A DNA stretch of 64,000 nt, taken from NCBI GenBank assembly GCA_035048495.1, contig CM068549.1:10464000-10527999 (forward strand). Direction: 5' to 3'. This stretch comes from Euptelea pleiosperma (taxonomy: Eukaryota; Streptophyta; Magnoliopsida; Ranunculales; Eupteleaceae). Within the stretch, counting starts at the first letter, position 1, and each line of letters starts with the position of its first letter. Below, in pieces: positions 1 to 11,738 of the stretch. Below the pieces are notes generated by a model, which saw only the letters and a program-made list of their open reading frames with translations, did no database searches and had not been told where the DNA came from. The translations under genes were made by a program, and so were the position numbers.

Positions 1-1936
1 TGCATAGTTCATTATTTTTAGGTCATCTAAATTTATTAATGTGAGACATTATTATACAGTTCAAGTGTTGTTTTGAATATATTTAACTCAAATGCCTTTT
101 GTTCCACTTTTTTTGTAAGTGGTAGACACATAGTCCCTACATGTGACGATACCTCTAAATAGGGTTTTTGGATGTGCTTTTAGTTGGAAGCGGAAGAGTC
201 AAAGAGCATTTGTGGCTGATCAAGTTCAAAGGATCAAACAAAACCACCAGTAATATTTCGTCAACTTCTTGTTATTCTTTTTCTTTTTTTAAACATCTAA
301 ATCAACAGACCTTAATAATATCTAATTTGATGACACCAACGTCTCAAAGGAGAATCATGAGAAACCCCACTAAAATATAAGGATCAAGAGAACGATCAAT
401 TACAATCAAAATCAAAAAAAGCAAAACAACACCCAAATTGAGAACTACACAAAACTGTAACTCGCCACGTGCTCCCACGGCATTTAAGCGTGTACGGACC
501 AGAGAAGAAGACAAACCAGCAAAAGCCAAACCTTCCCCTAAATAATTACCTTTAGATTACATCTAACATTACAATAAATAACTAATAGGAAAAAAGAAAC
601 AAATCTAAAACATTTACATTCATTATATACACATTAAATGTTACAGGACAGTATTAGTATGAAAGTTTCCTATAGGCACCTTCTAGAAATGCTTATTTGC
701 AATTGAACCTGTCAACTTTTTTTCATTTTTTGTGACATAAACCTAGAGAAGATTAAGAGAGCATGTCAGCATAAGGTCATAAACTGTCAACAAAGAGGCA
801 AACATGCATGGACTCATACAGCAAGGATAAACATACCGAACAAAAACAATATAAAAAATGAATATATGTGTAAGGGCAAGTTCGAGCCCGCCCGAGCTGA
901 AAATCGTTATAAAGTTTATTACAGATGTATGTCTTCTTCAGACGGATATCAAGTGGAGACCACACCTGACAACTATGACTAAGACTTGATACACGTCAAA
1001 TTTGGAGGTGGATCACAATAGATCACATACATTTGCAAACTACTCCTACCCCAGTTCGTTAAACTCCATCAAGGGGGAAGACGAAGAAGGACCTATACCA
1101 ATGTTTCATTGCAGGACACCGTAATTTTCACACGGAGAGCTGATTCGAGACACTAATGGAACAAAAGAGAGCCCTTGCAATCTGACATAGGCGAAGGAGT
1201 TGGAGCAGATGAAGGAGATCGAATAGAGATATGTCTTGGCATAGGGGGAGGGGAGAGATAGAGAGACGTCCTGTGGTTCGGAGGTTTGGAGAGAAGTCTA
1301 TGTACGGGATAGGGGAGGTAGAGAGACATCCTGGGGGAAAAAAGAGATATATTTTCGGTTACAAAAGTCTAAAATACCCATTAATTATTTTGCTACATTA
1401 CTTAAATTATCAAGGATTTTTTCGAAAAAAAATAAATAAATATGGAGAGAGCTACATGGATGAAAGAGAAATATAATTAATGGATGAGAGAGAAGTGAAC
1501 GAAAAAGAGTTACATTTAGAAGCAGGGTTATTTTAAAAAAAAATGATGAAAAAAAGATGGACAGAGCGCCACCTCAGCAGTGCCAAGCTTTAGTATAGAT
1601 AATAGATAGATAATAGATTTTTTTATTTTTTGTTTAAAAGCTTTTCGGTTTTATTATTATTTGGGATTTGGGAAATTTCCATTTTATTTCAGGTTTAAAT
1701 TATAATTTCAAAAGCAACTAAGATTTAGAGCCACGAAAGACAGGTGGCGATTAACCATCGTGCCAGAACGCCATGGCCCACGGGTTAAAAAGCAGGACGT
1801 TTTTGCCACAGAAGGAAACGGAGCGTCTTCTCTCTATTTGGCGGGGAAGAGGTTTTTCAAAACCAAAGTTGTAAAAAAAAGCCCGGTTTTTCTACAACTG
1901 ATACCGGATTTGCAGAGAAAACGTGGTTTTACCGAC
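1..1936. other. 5' flank of the demethylase gene
   Basis: This AT-rich stretch contains no open frame that I can support as a gene. It would hold the promoter and 5' UTR of the WRC/JmjC gene that begins at 1937. The frame of the first exon stays open upstream to an ATG at 1760. The residues between 1760 and 1937 do not resemble the family, so I prefer the ATG at 1937. Bases 1590-1620 are a short run of TAGATAA-like units. No convincing TATA box or CpG-rich block was recognised. Confidence 0.4.
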
Positions 1937-2319
1937 ATGAAAGACAACGAATATGGTGAAGGTGGTGTTTCGGTTTCTCCTCCTCCCGACGACCTGCGTT
2001 GCGCTCGAAACGATGGGAAATCATGGCGGTGCAAGAACTGGAGGTTCCAAGACAAGAGCCTCTGTCGACAACATTACTTTCAAGCTAGGGTTTCTGGGGG
2101 GCCCAAGGAGAAAGGTTGTTTAAAGAAGGCGAAAGAGAAGAAGGTTCAGCCTGAAAATCGTGATTTTCGGACGAAGAAGAGAAGGCGAGAGAAAGGTGTC
2201 AGTTCGGACGAGTTGGCAGAAGAAGAGGGACGCGGAGGGGTTTTTGGAGGTGGGTTAGCTAGGGTTTCAAGCGGTTCGGAACAACGTCGCTGGGCAGTGC
2301 AAAGAGGAGGAATGCACAT
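1937..2319 (+). CDS. Exon 1: WRC domain
   Basis: Translation from the ATG at 1937 gives an acidic start. About 16 residues in comes a WRC domain, DLRCARNDGKSWRCKNW followed by a Cys and a His further on (C-x9-C-x10-C-x2-H, a zinc-binding pattern used for DNA binding and nuclear targeting in plants). A very basic stretch (KKRRREKG) follows and looks like a nuclear localisation signal. The WRC and JmjC combination is typical of plant JMJ25-like demethylases. The exon ends at a strong donor, GTAAGT, at 2320-2325. That donor leaves two bases and does not match the phase of exon 2. A weak donor at 2297 (GTGCAA) would match. This is either an annotation ambiguity or a small frameshift. Confidence 0.75.
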
Positions 2320-2340
2320 GTAAGTGAATTCTCATTCTTA

Positions 2341-2402
2341 GGTCCTGTTTGGATCGTTTTTGCTCCAAAAAAAGATTTATCTTTCTTGATCCAAGCGGGC
2401 AC
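2341..2402. mobile_element. Mini MITE (Tourist-like) in intron 1
   Basis: The 62-bp segment starts GGTCCTGTTTGGATC and ends GATCCAAGCGGGCAC, which are imperfect inverted repeats. It is flanked on both sides by TTA (2338-2340 and 2403-2405), the target duplication typical of PIF/Harbinger-type elements. It lies between exons 1 and 2. Confidence 0.5.
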
Positions 2403-2459
2403 TTAAAATTTTCAAGTGTTTTTCTTTTTGTCCTTGGAGGGATTTGTTCTTGATTTTAG

Positions 2460-2593
2460 GTTTATCGGGATGTACAGGGAAAGGAAGAGGAATCCACAAT
2501 GTGTCATCAATGTCAGAGGAATGACAGAGGAAAGGTTGTTCGGTGCAAGAGCTGTAAAATGAAGCGATATTGTGTGCCGTGCGTACGGCGATG
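2460..2593 (+). CDS. Exon 2: first half of the cysteine-rich zinc finger
   Basis: After a short acidic lead (GKEEEST) the frame reads [19 protein letters not shown] and then [13 protein letters not shown]. This is the RING-like zinc finger of plant KDM3-type demethylases. The exon ends after the first two bases of the Trp codon at 2592-2593, with the donor GT at 2594. The missing G is supplied by exon 3 at 21675, so the codon is restored exactly across a 19,081-bp intron. The acceptor is probably the AG at 2458-2459. Confidence in the 3' end is high; the 5' end is less certain. Confidence 0.8.
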
Positions 2594-4143
2594 GTAGACT
2601 TTCCATTCTTTTTTCTGTTCTCAGGTTTTGCAATTTCATTTTTCTGAAGTTTTATTTGCCAAGTCGTGTGCTTGATGAATTGGATAGGACCTGCATTAAT
2701 TTTTTTGTAAATGCAAGTTTAGGACATTGGGTTGCAAGTGGTATTGCTGAATCATAGTTGTTTTTAATGTTCAGTGTATGCAAATGTATGAAGCCTAACC
2801 ACGAATCCAAGTAACCTAATATAGTAGGATAATCCAAGTAACCTAATATACTAGGATATTGATGGATATCATCAAGATTTAATTTATGTATCATTGGCAC
2901 TACTAATACGGATGGCTGACTACTTGATAAGGTAGTCTACAAAAGGTATGAGCTATTGGATGCTAACTTTTCATCATGAATCCTTGATGGCTTCCACAAA
3001 GGCTTCACACTATGCTGTCTGTCAATCTTATTACATCCCTTTCTCATGTACGATCCACCTCATGAGGGATCTCTCAATAGTAAGACGGATGAAACCAGGA
3101 GTCTTGTAAATGGACTTAAAGCACACCTCTTGGTATTAGTAGTTGAATTAATTCATTTTCTTGTTACAAACATTTGGTTGATTCAACTCTTAGGGTCTAG
3201 GGTACCAAGTTTTGCTAGCTTTTTGGTTGTAACATGAACTTACTACTTAGGAATAGAGAGTACAAGGGAAAAGAATTGGGGGAAGCTCCTTGCTTGTAAA
3301 ATTTGGGAAACATATCAAGATTCCTCGGCAAGGGGGACTAGGGAGTGCTCCAAAATAATCATTTGAATGAGAGAACATACGGGTCTTATGCAGTTTTACT
3401 CCCCTGGGAACTTGGACCCCCTAATCATATTCTTGGGACTCCTCTTCTGACAGTTGTCTGCACGTGTCAAGCTGTGTTGCATGGACTCTTCAAACCAGCA
3501 GGCGAGTCGCGTGTCCCTACGTGTGGACACAAATTCGGACATCAACTTGCCTAGGACTTGTTTTTTTTTTTTTTTAAACTGAAATTTTTTCAAGAACATA
3601 AATATTCAATATAGGGAAATTTGGGGTTTGAACTTCCATGGGAGAGAGAGATTCTAAGATTTGGTAAAACCCTATCAAAATCTACAAAGAAAATCCCGAT
3701 ATTTCACTACGGACTCGTCGTTATAAAATAAAAATAACTTGTCATTATAAAATAAAAATAAATTATAAATTAAATATTCAGCTGAGTCCTCGAATCCTAT
3801 TTGTTGGGGTTTGCCGAGTCCGACACCTCGTATCCATGTCGGACTCTGACACACGTGTCCATGTCCATGCGACATAGGTGTCAAGTGAATTTATCACCTA
3901 ATTTACCACATAATATATATATCTGTCTCCCCTTCCTCATTGACTAAAGCCTGGTCGGCTTGCCATGGAAGGTATTGATTCCGATCCCTCTCCCAAACAA
4001 CACAGTTGCAAAAGCAAAGGCCAAGGTCGAGAGGATGAAGAGCGACGCCGGAAGCCTGAATCTTGACCATAGGTTTTTAGTCCCTCAAGCAAAGAGCTAC
4101 TGTCTTTATGTTGTCTAATAAATGGCCGATTGATATATATATG

Positions 4144-4541
4144 GGCTGGGATAGAATGACTCATGCTATTCTTACTAATAGATTGACTAATAAGCCCACA
4201 TGCAGATGAGTTAACAGCTGAGTTTTGGTGAGGATGATCTCCATGGTGAGGAGATCATGGAGATCATCCTCACCAAAAATCAGTAATTTTTAAAAGTTCT
4301 AACCCTGTCAAATATGGACCTAAATTTAACGGTGAAAATTGATGGTCCAAAATTTTTCAATTTGTAATCCACTTTTCGGAAGGCTGCAAATGTTGGAATG
4401 GGCTGTTTTTTTGTGTGGTTGATATCCATGTTGAAAAGAATATCGTCACCAAAAATTAGCCGATAACTCATCTCGCATATGGGCTCCACGTCCATTAGTC
4501 ATTCTATTAGTAAGAATTGCATGACTCATTCTATCCCAGCC
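4144..4541. mobile_element. Foldback MITE, 398 bp, in a (TA)n site
   Basis: Terminal inverted repeats of about 70 bp run from 4144 (GGCTGGGATAGAATGACTCA) to about 4213, and from about 4466 to 4541 (ending CTATCCCAGCC). A strong internal hairpin lies at 4222-4280, with GGTGAGGATGATCTCC on one arm and its complement on the other. Both ends abut short TATATA tracts, which suggests insertion into a TA repeat. Internal sequence (GGTGAGGATGATCT, then a CATCAAATGTGG-like block) is shared with the elements at 18007 and 18423. Confidence 0.7.
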
Positions 4542-4699
4542 TATATATATATATCTATATAACAAAACAGGATGGTTGTGCTGGGTAAGTAGCGGTTCAG
4601 ATCTACTACATAGCTTTCAACGGTTAAGATCTACTACATAGACTTCGGTCTTTTTTGGCGGTCTTACAAATTTAAAAAAAAAAAATTGACCTTTTTGGC

Positions 4700-4730
4700 G
4701 CACATTTTTTTTGCGATGACCTAACCCACT

Positions 4731-4767
<37 letters not shown>

Positions 4768-5194
4768 ACTCCTCTCACCAACCCTCTCCCTGAAGAAGAA
4801 CTGACGCTGAAGAAGAGGTGGAACGAACCCAGGGGAACCCACTCCTCTCTCACCCTCTCACCGACCCTCTCCCTGAAGAAGAGGAGGAGCGAACCCAGAA
4901 CTCAGGTATGTCTTCTCTCTCTCTCTCTCTTGGTTGGTTCTGGGTTTTGGGGGTTCTTTGGTTTGGGTTTTTAGGTTCGGTTTCTCTCTCTCTCTCTCTC
5001 TCTTGGTTTGATGGGTTTTGGGGGTTCTTTGGTTTGGGTTTTGAGTTTGAGTTGGAGGTTTAGGTTTGTGGGTTTGAGGTTTAGGTTTTGGGTTTTCCCT
5101 CTAGCGTTTCCACGAGAAGTCCTCCGGGGTTTCATGAGGTTTGGTGTTTCGATTATGGCAATGCTCTCCTTGGAGGAAGGTAACGTAGGTTCCT
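4700..5194 (+). other. CT-rich leader-like stretch with internal duplication
   Basis: A (CT)n run at 4736-4765 is followed by two near copies of a ~35-bp unit containing CACCAACCCTCTCCCTGAAG (4771 onward and 4853 onward). A good splice donor, CAG|GTATGT, occurs at 4906, and a second CT run follows. This looks like the 5' UTR and first intron of a plant transcript, either inside the demethylase intron or captured into it. No protein of useful length follows, so I do not call a gene. Confidence 0.3.
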
Positions 5195-5541
5195 AATTTT
5201 GATAGTTCCCGGATTTAGGGTTTATGTTTTTTTTTTTTGTTGATCGGTTGTTGGGCTTCTATTGTTTGCCTACGAAGTGAATCAACCGGGGCTTCTATTG
5301 TTTTCTATTGTTGTGCTTGGTTTGCACAAATCCTTTATCTTGCTGTTTCGTTTGAAACAATCCAATCCCAACAACAAAATCAAAACCCCCCTAACCCAAT
5401 GGGGGTATAAAAAAATAAACATTTTTTTACTTTGTTTGCATTGCAGGTTTGGACTGGTCCATCATCATGGATTTGCTCTTATTTTGGCAGTCTTGTTCAA
5501 TCAAAGGGCTTGCATTTACTTATTTGGGAATTGTTTTCATT
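5195..5541 (+). repeat. 347-bp direct repeat, copy 1
   Basis: This segment is repeated at 5951-6297 with one visible base difference (cagtCttg here, cagtCCtg there). Both copies share the same 12-T run and a good acceptor (TTTGCATTGCAG, AG at 5445-5446). The 409-bp spacer is A-rich and unrelated. Confidence 0.9.
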
Positions 5542-5950
5542 ACCTGTGCCAACGGCACTCCTTGACAAAGAGTTCGCAAACAAATTGAGGTGCCTCCGGC
5601 TCTCAAAATCCATTTTTAACCCCAAAAAAGACTAAAATCCAATTTTTGTGCATATACTGAAATCTTAAGAACAACTATATTAATAATAGTGACCGCAACA
5701 GTTGAAACTACAACTAAAAAAGCACATAAGCATCTGCTTTAATGAACAAAAAATAAAATAAAATCCTACATATCCAATCAATATAATGAAAAATAAAAAA
5801 TCTCATCAGCAAAAAATCAAGCAGACATACTTCGCCTGCATTGCCATCTAAATAATCAAGAATCAAGAAAACCAAACCACCCACCTAAAATTGAAAACTT
5901 ACACTAATCCCCAATCAATAGAAATCCCAAAAACTGTACCCACAACAAAA

Positions 5951-6297
5951 AATTTTGATAGTTCCCGGATTTAGGGTTTATGTTTTTTTTTTTTGTTGAT
6001 CGGTTGTTGGGCTTCTATTGTTTGCCTACGAAGTGAATCAACCGGGGCTTCTATTGTTTTCTATTGTTGTGCTTGGTTTGCACAAATCCTTTATCTTGCT
6101 GTTTCGTTTGAAACAATCCAATCCCAACAACAAAATCAAAACCCCCCTAACCCAATGGGGGTATAAAAAAATAAACATTTTTTTACTTTGTTTGCATTGC
6201 AGGTTTGGACTGGTCCATCATCATGGATTTGCTCTTATTTTGGCAGTCCTGTTCAATCAAAGGGCTTGCATTTACTTATTTGGGAATTGTTTTCATT
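5951..6297 (+). repeat. 347-bp direct repeat, copy 2, with a further partial third copy
   Basis: This is the second copy of the unit at 5195-5541. A shorter third copy of its 3' part follows at about 6432-6500. The sequence after it (GACTTTACTGCATTTTGGGA, about 6315-6375) is repeated at about 6528-6590. The region therefore has at least two duplication events of different size. Confidence 0.85.
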
Positions 6298-8049
6298 TAT
6301 TTTTTTAATATGTTCGACTTTACTGCATTTTGGGAGAATTTAATTGAGTTTTTGGGTATCTCCGCAACCTTCAATTGTGCATTCCTACGTGTCTTGGGTA
6401 GGAAATGTTGTGTTGCTCTTACCAAATTTTTTCATCATGGATTTGCTCTTATTTTGGCAGTCCTGTTCAATCAAAGGGCTTGCATTTACTTATTTGGGAA
6501 CTGTTTTTTTTTATTTTTTTAATACGTTCGACTTTACTGCATTTTGGGAGAATTTAATTGAGTTTTTGGGTATCTCCGAAACCATCAAAATGGTGCATTC
6601 CTACGTGTCTTGGATAGGAAATGTTGTGTTGCTCTTACCAAATTTTTTAAGTTGGAGTTGTTTGTTTGTTGTGTTTCACAACAAAAAAGTGTTGATTTCG
6701 AATACAAAGGTGAGTTCTACCTTTTTTAATTGAATCAGGTGGTTACTTTGTTAGTAGTTAATTTTTGTGGGTCTCATAGTGAAGATTGAATTTTTAGTCA
6801 TTTCCTTCTGAGTTTTACTTGGTCAAATTTTTCCCTGACATGTTCGGGGATTAGTGAAGCTAGGAATTGCTTAGTTTTACTTAGAAAGCTCAAAAGAATG
6901 GGATTATTTTCCAAATAAATGGTATTGCTCCGCTATAGGTAGAAAGGTTTAATTTTTTGCTCATGTTGGCATTTTGGCATTTCTATGGTTTGATTGGATG
7001 GTCTTTAGTTTTTTCTGATACTTGAGGTTGTAGAATTTAACAATTATATCTCTGTTTAATATCTTTGTATACTTTGTTCGGATAAGGTAAACTTTGTTCA
7101 TGTTCAATAGTTATATGTCATTACAAGTGTGTGCTTTGTTATATGTTGGATTTCATGATCTTTTCTTGAGGTGGACTGTCACTTAAGATGGTATGGATCA
7201 AAGGAACGAGTAGCGGACATAGTGTAGCCGACTAATTGTCCCTCCCACGAAAGATCAAAGTCTGTTCCATGATGTGGATGGCTGGAAGCAGTCCATTTGT
7301 TTAGCATTGGCATCACATTTTCAGCTCTTCGGCAGCCCATAAGTGCTATTCAAGGGGTTGGGAAGGGTACGATACCATACTACTGTTATTTTATATATGT
7401 CAGCATTTAAGAAATTTACAAATCCAATACCCAAAATGAATTTTAGTGATATAACTTTAGTTTATGAAACAATTAAACAACAATACTTTTTTCACATGAG
7501 AAGATAGGGCAATTGGTTCATTGAGTAGTTGGTAATAAAGGTTGGGCAGTTTGGTTCAGTAAAATGAAGGTGAAGAGAACAGATCCATTTGGGGTTTTGT
7601 GGATTTCTATTCCAAGATCTGTCCCCTTCTATCTTGGCTTTTTTTTTTTTTTTGAAATTTGGTGTATATGCCAATTCATATGTTTTTCTTTAATTCATTT
7701 TTTGTGAATTTGGATGGTGGGTTTGCTTGCTTTTTTATTGGAGTTCAAAAATACGGTCTGTGAGTTCTTTCTGTGACATCCACCGCCTAAAAATAATAGC
7801 GTGATTGTTTGGTCCATCCCTATGTGGACCTATTGATTGGTGATTTTTGTGGGAGTAGAGTTTCATGAATTTTTGGGGAGCACGGTTTCACGGGCTTTTT
7901 TTTTATGTTTGGATTGATGCATGTTCACGTTTTTTTTTTCTTAAAAAATTTATTGTTCAATCTCTATTTTGTTCGTGGATTCAATCGAACCCTCTCTGTC
8001 ACAAGTAGTCATGAGTTATTCAAAAATTAGATTGCTTATTTGTCTTCTT

Positions 8050-8368
8050 TGACATTATCTGTTTCTCATGGGAATGCTCTGGGTTTGGGGTTGGTTGTTT
8101 GGGTTTTTGTTGTTCTCTTAATTTTTTTCATTTCTGAATTTGTAATTTTTTGCTTTAGATTGGTTCTGCTGGGATAATTCCATCTAAAGGGGGCGTTAGA
8201 TTTTTATGGGTATGTTAGATTTGTGCTTCAATGGCTAGATAATCTCTGTGGGTATGTATTATGTGATAAGATCCAACGCACACCAATCAGGCTGATTTTT
8301 GGACATTATCTGTTTCTCATGGGAATGGTTTGGGTTTCGGATTGGTTGTTTGGGTTTTTGTTGTTCTC
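8050..8368 (+). repeat. Short direct repeats
   Basis: A ~68-bp unit (CATTATCTGTTTCTCATGGG ... GTTTGGGTTTTTGTTGTTCTC) occurs at about 8051-8118 and 8303-8368. A second pair (TTTTAGAATCTTGATATG and variants) lies at 8615-8697. Nothing coding is evident around them. Confidence 0.6.
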
Positions 8369-9773
8369 AAGGGAGTTTGTGTTTTCTTGCCGTTAATTCA
8401 GCCTTAGCTTCTTGCAGAGAGAAAGATTGTCGGTGCTAGACAAGGACTTGCAGAGAGAAAGCTTCTTGAAGCCAATAATATACTTCTAAATTTGGAGAGT
8501 TGGTAATGTTATGTTTTGCGTGCTTGGATCATTATTATTTAGTCTTTCACTGTGCGTAATATGGTGTCATTCTGGTTCGGATGGACTTTTAGAGAGTAAT
8601 TGAAATTAGATTAATTAAATTTTAGAATCTTGATATGCAGGTGCTCTGTTTTTTGCTATTTGAAATGAGCTTAATTAAATATTAGAATCTTGATATGGAT
8701 TGAATTGGTTTTGCCTTTTCCCCTTTCAGGAGATGTATACACAGGTAGGGCCTCAATTCCCTGAAGAATTACAGCTTCATTGTCTACATCTACGGTAATT
8801 ACTGTCGACTATTCTCCATTAAAGTACTTTTTCATTTTCTTTTTTCCTTTTTTTGTATAAGTTCTATACCTAGGTCTTGATAAATATGTTTGAACATTGA
8901 CTTTTAGTATAAGTTAATGTAAATTAAAATAATATTTTTAGATGTTTTAAGGATCATTTTGTTTGTGTTCTTGCTCATTCAACTTAAATTACACTATTGA
9001 ACTGCAGGTTATGGATATCATGGGGAAATAAAGTTTGCAAGTCATAATCAGAAAAAGGGCAATCCAAAGATTAAGAGTTCTACATGTGAAACTTCTCTCC
9101 TTGGATACTGTGGAGATTCTGATACTTTTGTTGTTGGTATTTTTTCTCTCCAATCTTGCGTTAATATTCTTACGGACAGTTAGTTCTCATTCTGAAGAAG
9201 TTCCCAATTATGATGATTGTTTGCTTTTTTCTGAGAGTCAGTTTATTTTAATGCACATTGGTTTTGTTTTTGATCTTTTGTCTTTTTTTTTTTTGTGATT
9301 AAATTTGTTGGGGGAGGACCCTGCTGTACTAGAGAAAACACAAATGGAAATAGAGAGAGGCGTTGTTTCCATCACATCTAGAAATCGCTGAAGGTTGTTT
9401 TTAGGTTGGGAGGAGATATGCTTTGTTAGAATTTCTTTTGGTTAATATAACAGTTGATTCTGAAGGTATTTACTTATAAAAAAAAATTTCTAATGGTACT
9501 TGGATCCAACGCCTAGAAATGGATTTTCAACTGTGGCAATCAGGTATATGAATTTGATAATTAAAATACTTTTTTGTTCTTTCATATTATCTTTCTTTTA
9601 CATTTCTTTTTTGTTTTTTACCTTATTTGCATGCATTTAGGACATAATTTTGGACTTCTAACTCTAGGAGGTGGCCTATAGATCGTATGCATTTAGATTA
9701 ATGACTTGGTGAGACATGTCTATAGGCCCTACTACTTCACGTGCTATCACATTATAGTGTTTGTTCCAGATTG

Positions 9774-10095
9774 AAGTTCTTTTAGGTTTTCATGAAAGTT
9801 TCTGTAAGTGGGTCGAGATATAATTTTTCAAATGGGTTCTATGTTTCCTTAGTCTTTTGATTTGATTTTGATTTGAAGTTCTCAAATGGGTTCTATTTTT
9901 TTTTTTTTTAGGCTTTGATGAAGGTTTTGTAAGTGGGTCAAGGCATAAATTTTCAATTGGGATATTTTTATTTTTTGTAGTCTTTTGAGTTGAATTGAAG
10001 TTCTTTTTAGGATTTCATGAAGTGGGCCAAGACTGAGTTTCTCAATTGGGTTCTATACTTAGTCTTATGATTTGAACTTCTCTTTAGACTTTAAG
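9774..10095 (+). repeat. Three diverged tandem units of ~110 bp
   Basis: The phrases AAGTTCTTTTTAGG..TTTCATGAA, GTAAGTGGGTC and TTCTCAAATGGGTTCTAT recur in the same order about three times. The units differ by substitutions and T-run length, so they are old. A separate ~45-bp tandem duplication (GGAAGAGTTGCTGGATGCTTG and its variant) lies at 10298-10385, just before the Copia element. Confidence 0.6.
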
Positions 10096-10427
10096 ATCTT
10101 TCTATAAGCAAAGTAACTCAACTTAGATTGATTAACGAAGATACTCACCTTACCTATATGTTCATTACATTTTGATCGGGCAGCACTTTTCTACTTTTAA
10201 TCTTAAATACGATCCTCTGTGTTTGTTGCATGTGTACTTTGCCACAATGTAAATTTGCAGCAATAATTCTTATGTGATAAATCTTATTATAATTGGAAGA
10301 GTTGCTGGATGCTTGCTAGATTAGAAGAGTTGGTGATTGAAGAACTAATTGGAAGAGCTGCTGGACGCTTGCTAGATTAGAAGAATTCAATCTAGCAATA
10401 ATAAGATCTATCACTTTCTGCTGTTAT

Positions 10428-10637
10428 TGTTGTCAGGGACCTACTTGTAATATCTTATATTCTACAGGGGGCCCTTGTAATATTGTAAAACTTCACTTAA
10501 TATATATATTGGGTGAAATCGTGTAGGCTATTCTAAGCTCTACACGATTTCTCCTCTTTCCCCTATTCTCTTCACCTCTCCTCTCTTCCATCTCTAACCC
10601 TAATCTCTTATCCTGGTTACGATCCAAGATTACAACA
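10428..10637 (+). repeat. Copia 5' LTR
   Basis: This 210-bp LTR is bounded by TG and CA. It contains an AT-rich TATATATAT segment at about 10499-10509, the likely promoter, followed by a pyrimidine-rich stretch. It differs from the 3' LTR only in one C/T (TTTCCCC versus TTTTCCC). Confidence 0.93.
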
Positions 10638-10649
10638 TGGTATCAGAGC
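10638..10649 (+). promoter_or_regulatory. Copia primer binding site
   Basis: TGGTATCAGAGC directly abuts the 5' LTR. It is the complement of the 3' end of plant initiator tRNA-Met, the usual primer for Copia reverse transcription. Confidence 0.93.
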
Positions 10650-10779
10650 ATGGTTATATAACCATGGCTCAATCCTAGAGGTCTGAAGAACCCTAGGGAT
10701 TGCGAAATTCGATGCGAAGGGCTTTCCAAAGAAGGAGATCATCTCCCATGGATAGCCGCAGGCTTTAGAAGAGTCTGAA

Positions 10780-10930
10780 ACCCTAGCCGCCCACTCCAAA
10801 AGGTTGGAGAAGTTCTCCCAGGCCTAGCCGCCCACTCCAGAAGCCTGGAGAAGAGCTATCAGGCATAGCCGCCCACTCCAGAAGGCTGGAAAAGAGCCAC
10901 CAAGCCTAACCGCCCCTTCTAAAAGGTCAG
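10780..10930 (+). repeat. Tandem units in the Copia leader
   Basis: Three to four diverged copies of a ~60-bp unit built around AGCCGCCCACTCCAGAAG and GGAGAAGAGC lie between the primer site and the gag start. Their function is unknown. They could fold into repeated stem-loops, because GGAGAAG and CTCCAGAAG segments partly pair. Confidence 0.7.
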
Positions 10931-11211
10931 AGAAGACCCTCTGGACATAGCCGCAGGTCTCAGAGGAGCCCGGAACCTCTCCCTAGTGCTACCGCACCTA
11001 TCCAGGAACCTTTTTAGGTCATCGGAACCATTCACAAGTTTCCTACGAGTGGTTTTTTCTCCAATAGAAAATCTATAAAGGAGTTGTTCCGAAAAGGTCT
11101 GAATCCTGCGAGCAACGCGAGCAGGAGGCTTTAAAAATAAAAATAAGGTGATTTGCACCTCCACAGCAGCAGTTTGGGTGATTTCTTATCAGAAAAGTCT
11201 TATCTACTACC

Positions 11212-11613
11212 ATGAGTACATCTGAGGAGTCATCTTCTGCCAAGTCAGAGATCATTGTTGCCCCACCCAGTCTGGGAAGTCATGGTGATCACAGCCCGGG
11301 CCTACAGATCACTACGGTGAAACTCGACGGGACCAACTACCTCGCATGGTCTCAATCTGCCAAGATGTACATCACCGGACGAGGCAAAGTCGGTTATATC
11401 ACTGGACGCATCACTGCACCTGATTCCTCCGATGCCACGTTTGAGAAGTGGGAAGCGGAAAACTCGATGGTCATGTCATGGCTGCTTCATTCCATGCATC
11501 CATCGATCAGCACAGGCTTCCTCTTTCTCCTGACTGCCAAGGATATATGGGACACGGCATCTCAGACCTACTCCCAAGATGGAAATTTTGCTAGGATGTA
11601 TGAACTTCAGTAG
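11212..11613 (+). pseudogene. Copia gag, N-terminal part (broken)
   Basis: The frame starts at ATG 11212 and encodes a Copia-type gag N-terminus (KLDGTNYLAWSQSAKMYI, residues about 37-54). It ends at a TAG at 11611-11613 in the middle of the conserved MYELQ..EIAHLKQGDL block, most likely a CAG-to-TAG change. Downstream the same frame continues for about 20 residues. The similarity then jumps to another frame at about 11665-11670, where bases appear to be missing. Gag would form the particle that carries the RNA and enzymes. Confidence 0.85.
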
Positions 11614-11738
11614 GAGATAGCACATCTGAAGCAAGGCGATCTTCCTTTGGGATCATACTACGCAGCAAGTGGGAAGAGGTAGATCACTACCAGACCTACA
11701 CCCCTGCATGTACCAAGGATGCTACGGAGTTCCGAAAG

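Noticed and set aside
868..895. GTTCGAGCCC, resembling a tRNA B box
   Set aside because: No A box, acceptor stem or anticodon arm can be drawn around it on either strand.
9035..9298. 87-codon frame with a hydrophobic end in the large intron
   Set aside because: The hydrophobic stretch is T-rich intron sequence; no family resemblance. A small spliced transcript around 8730-9180 cannot be excluded but is not supported.
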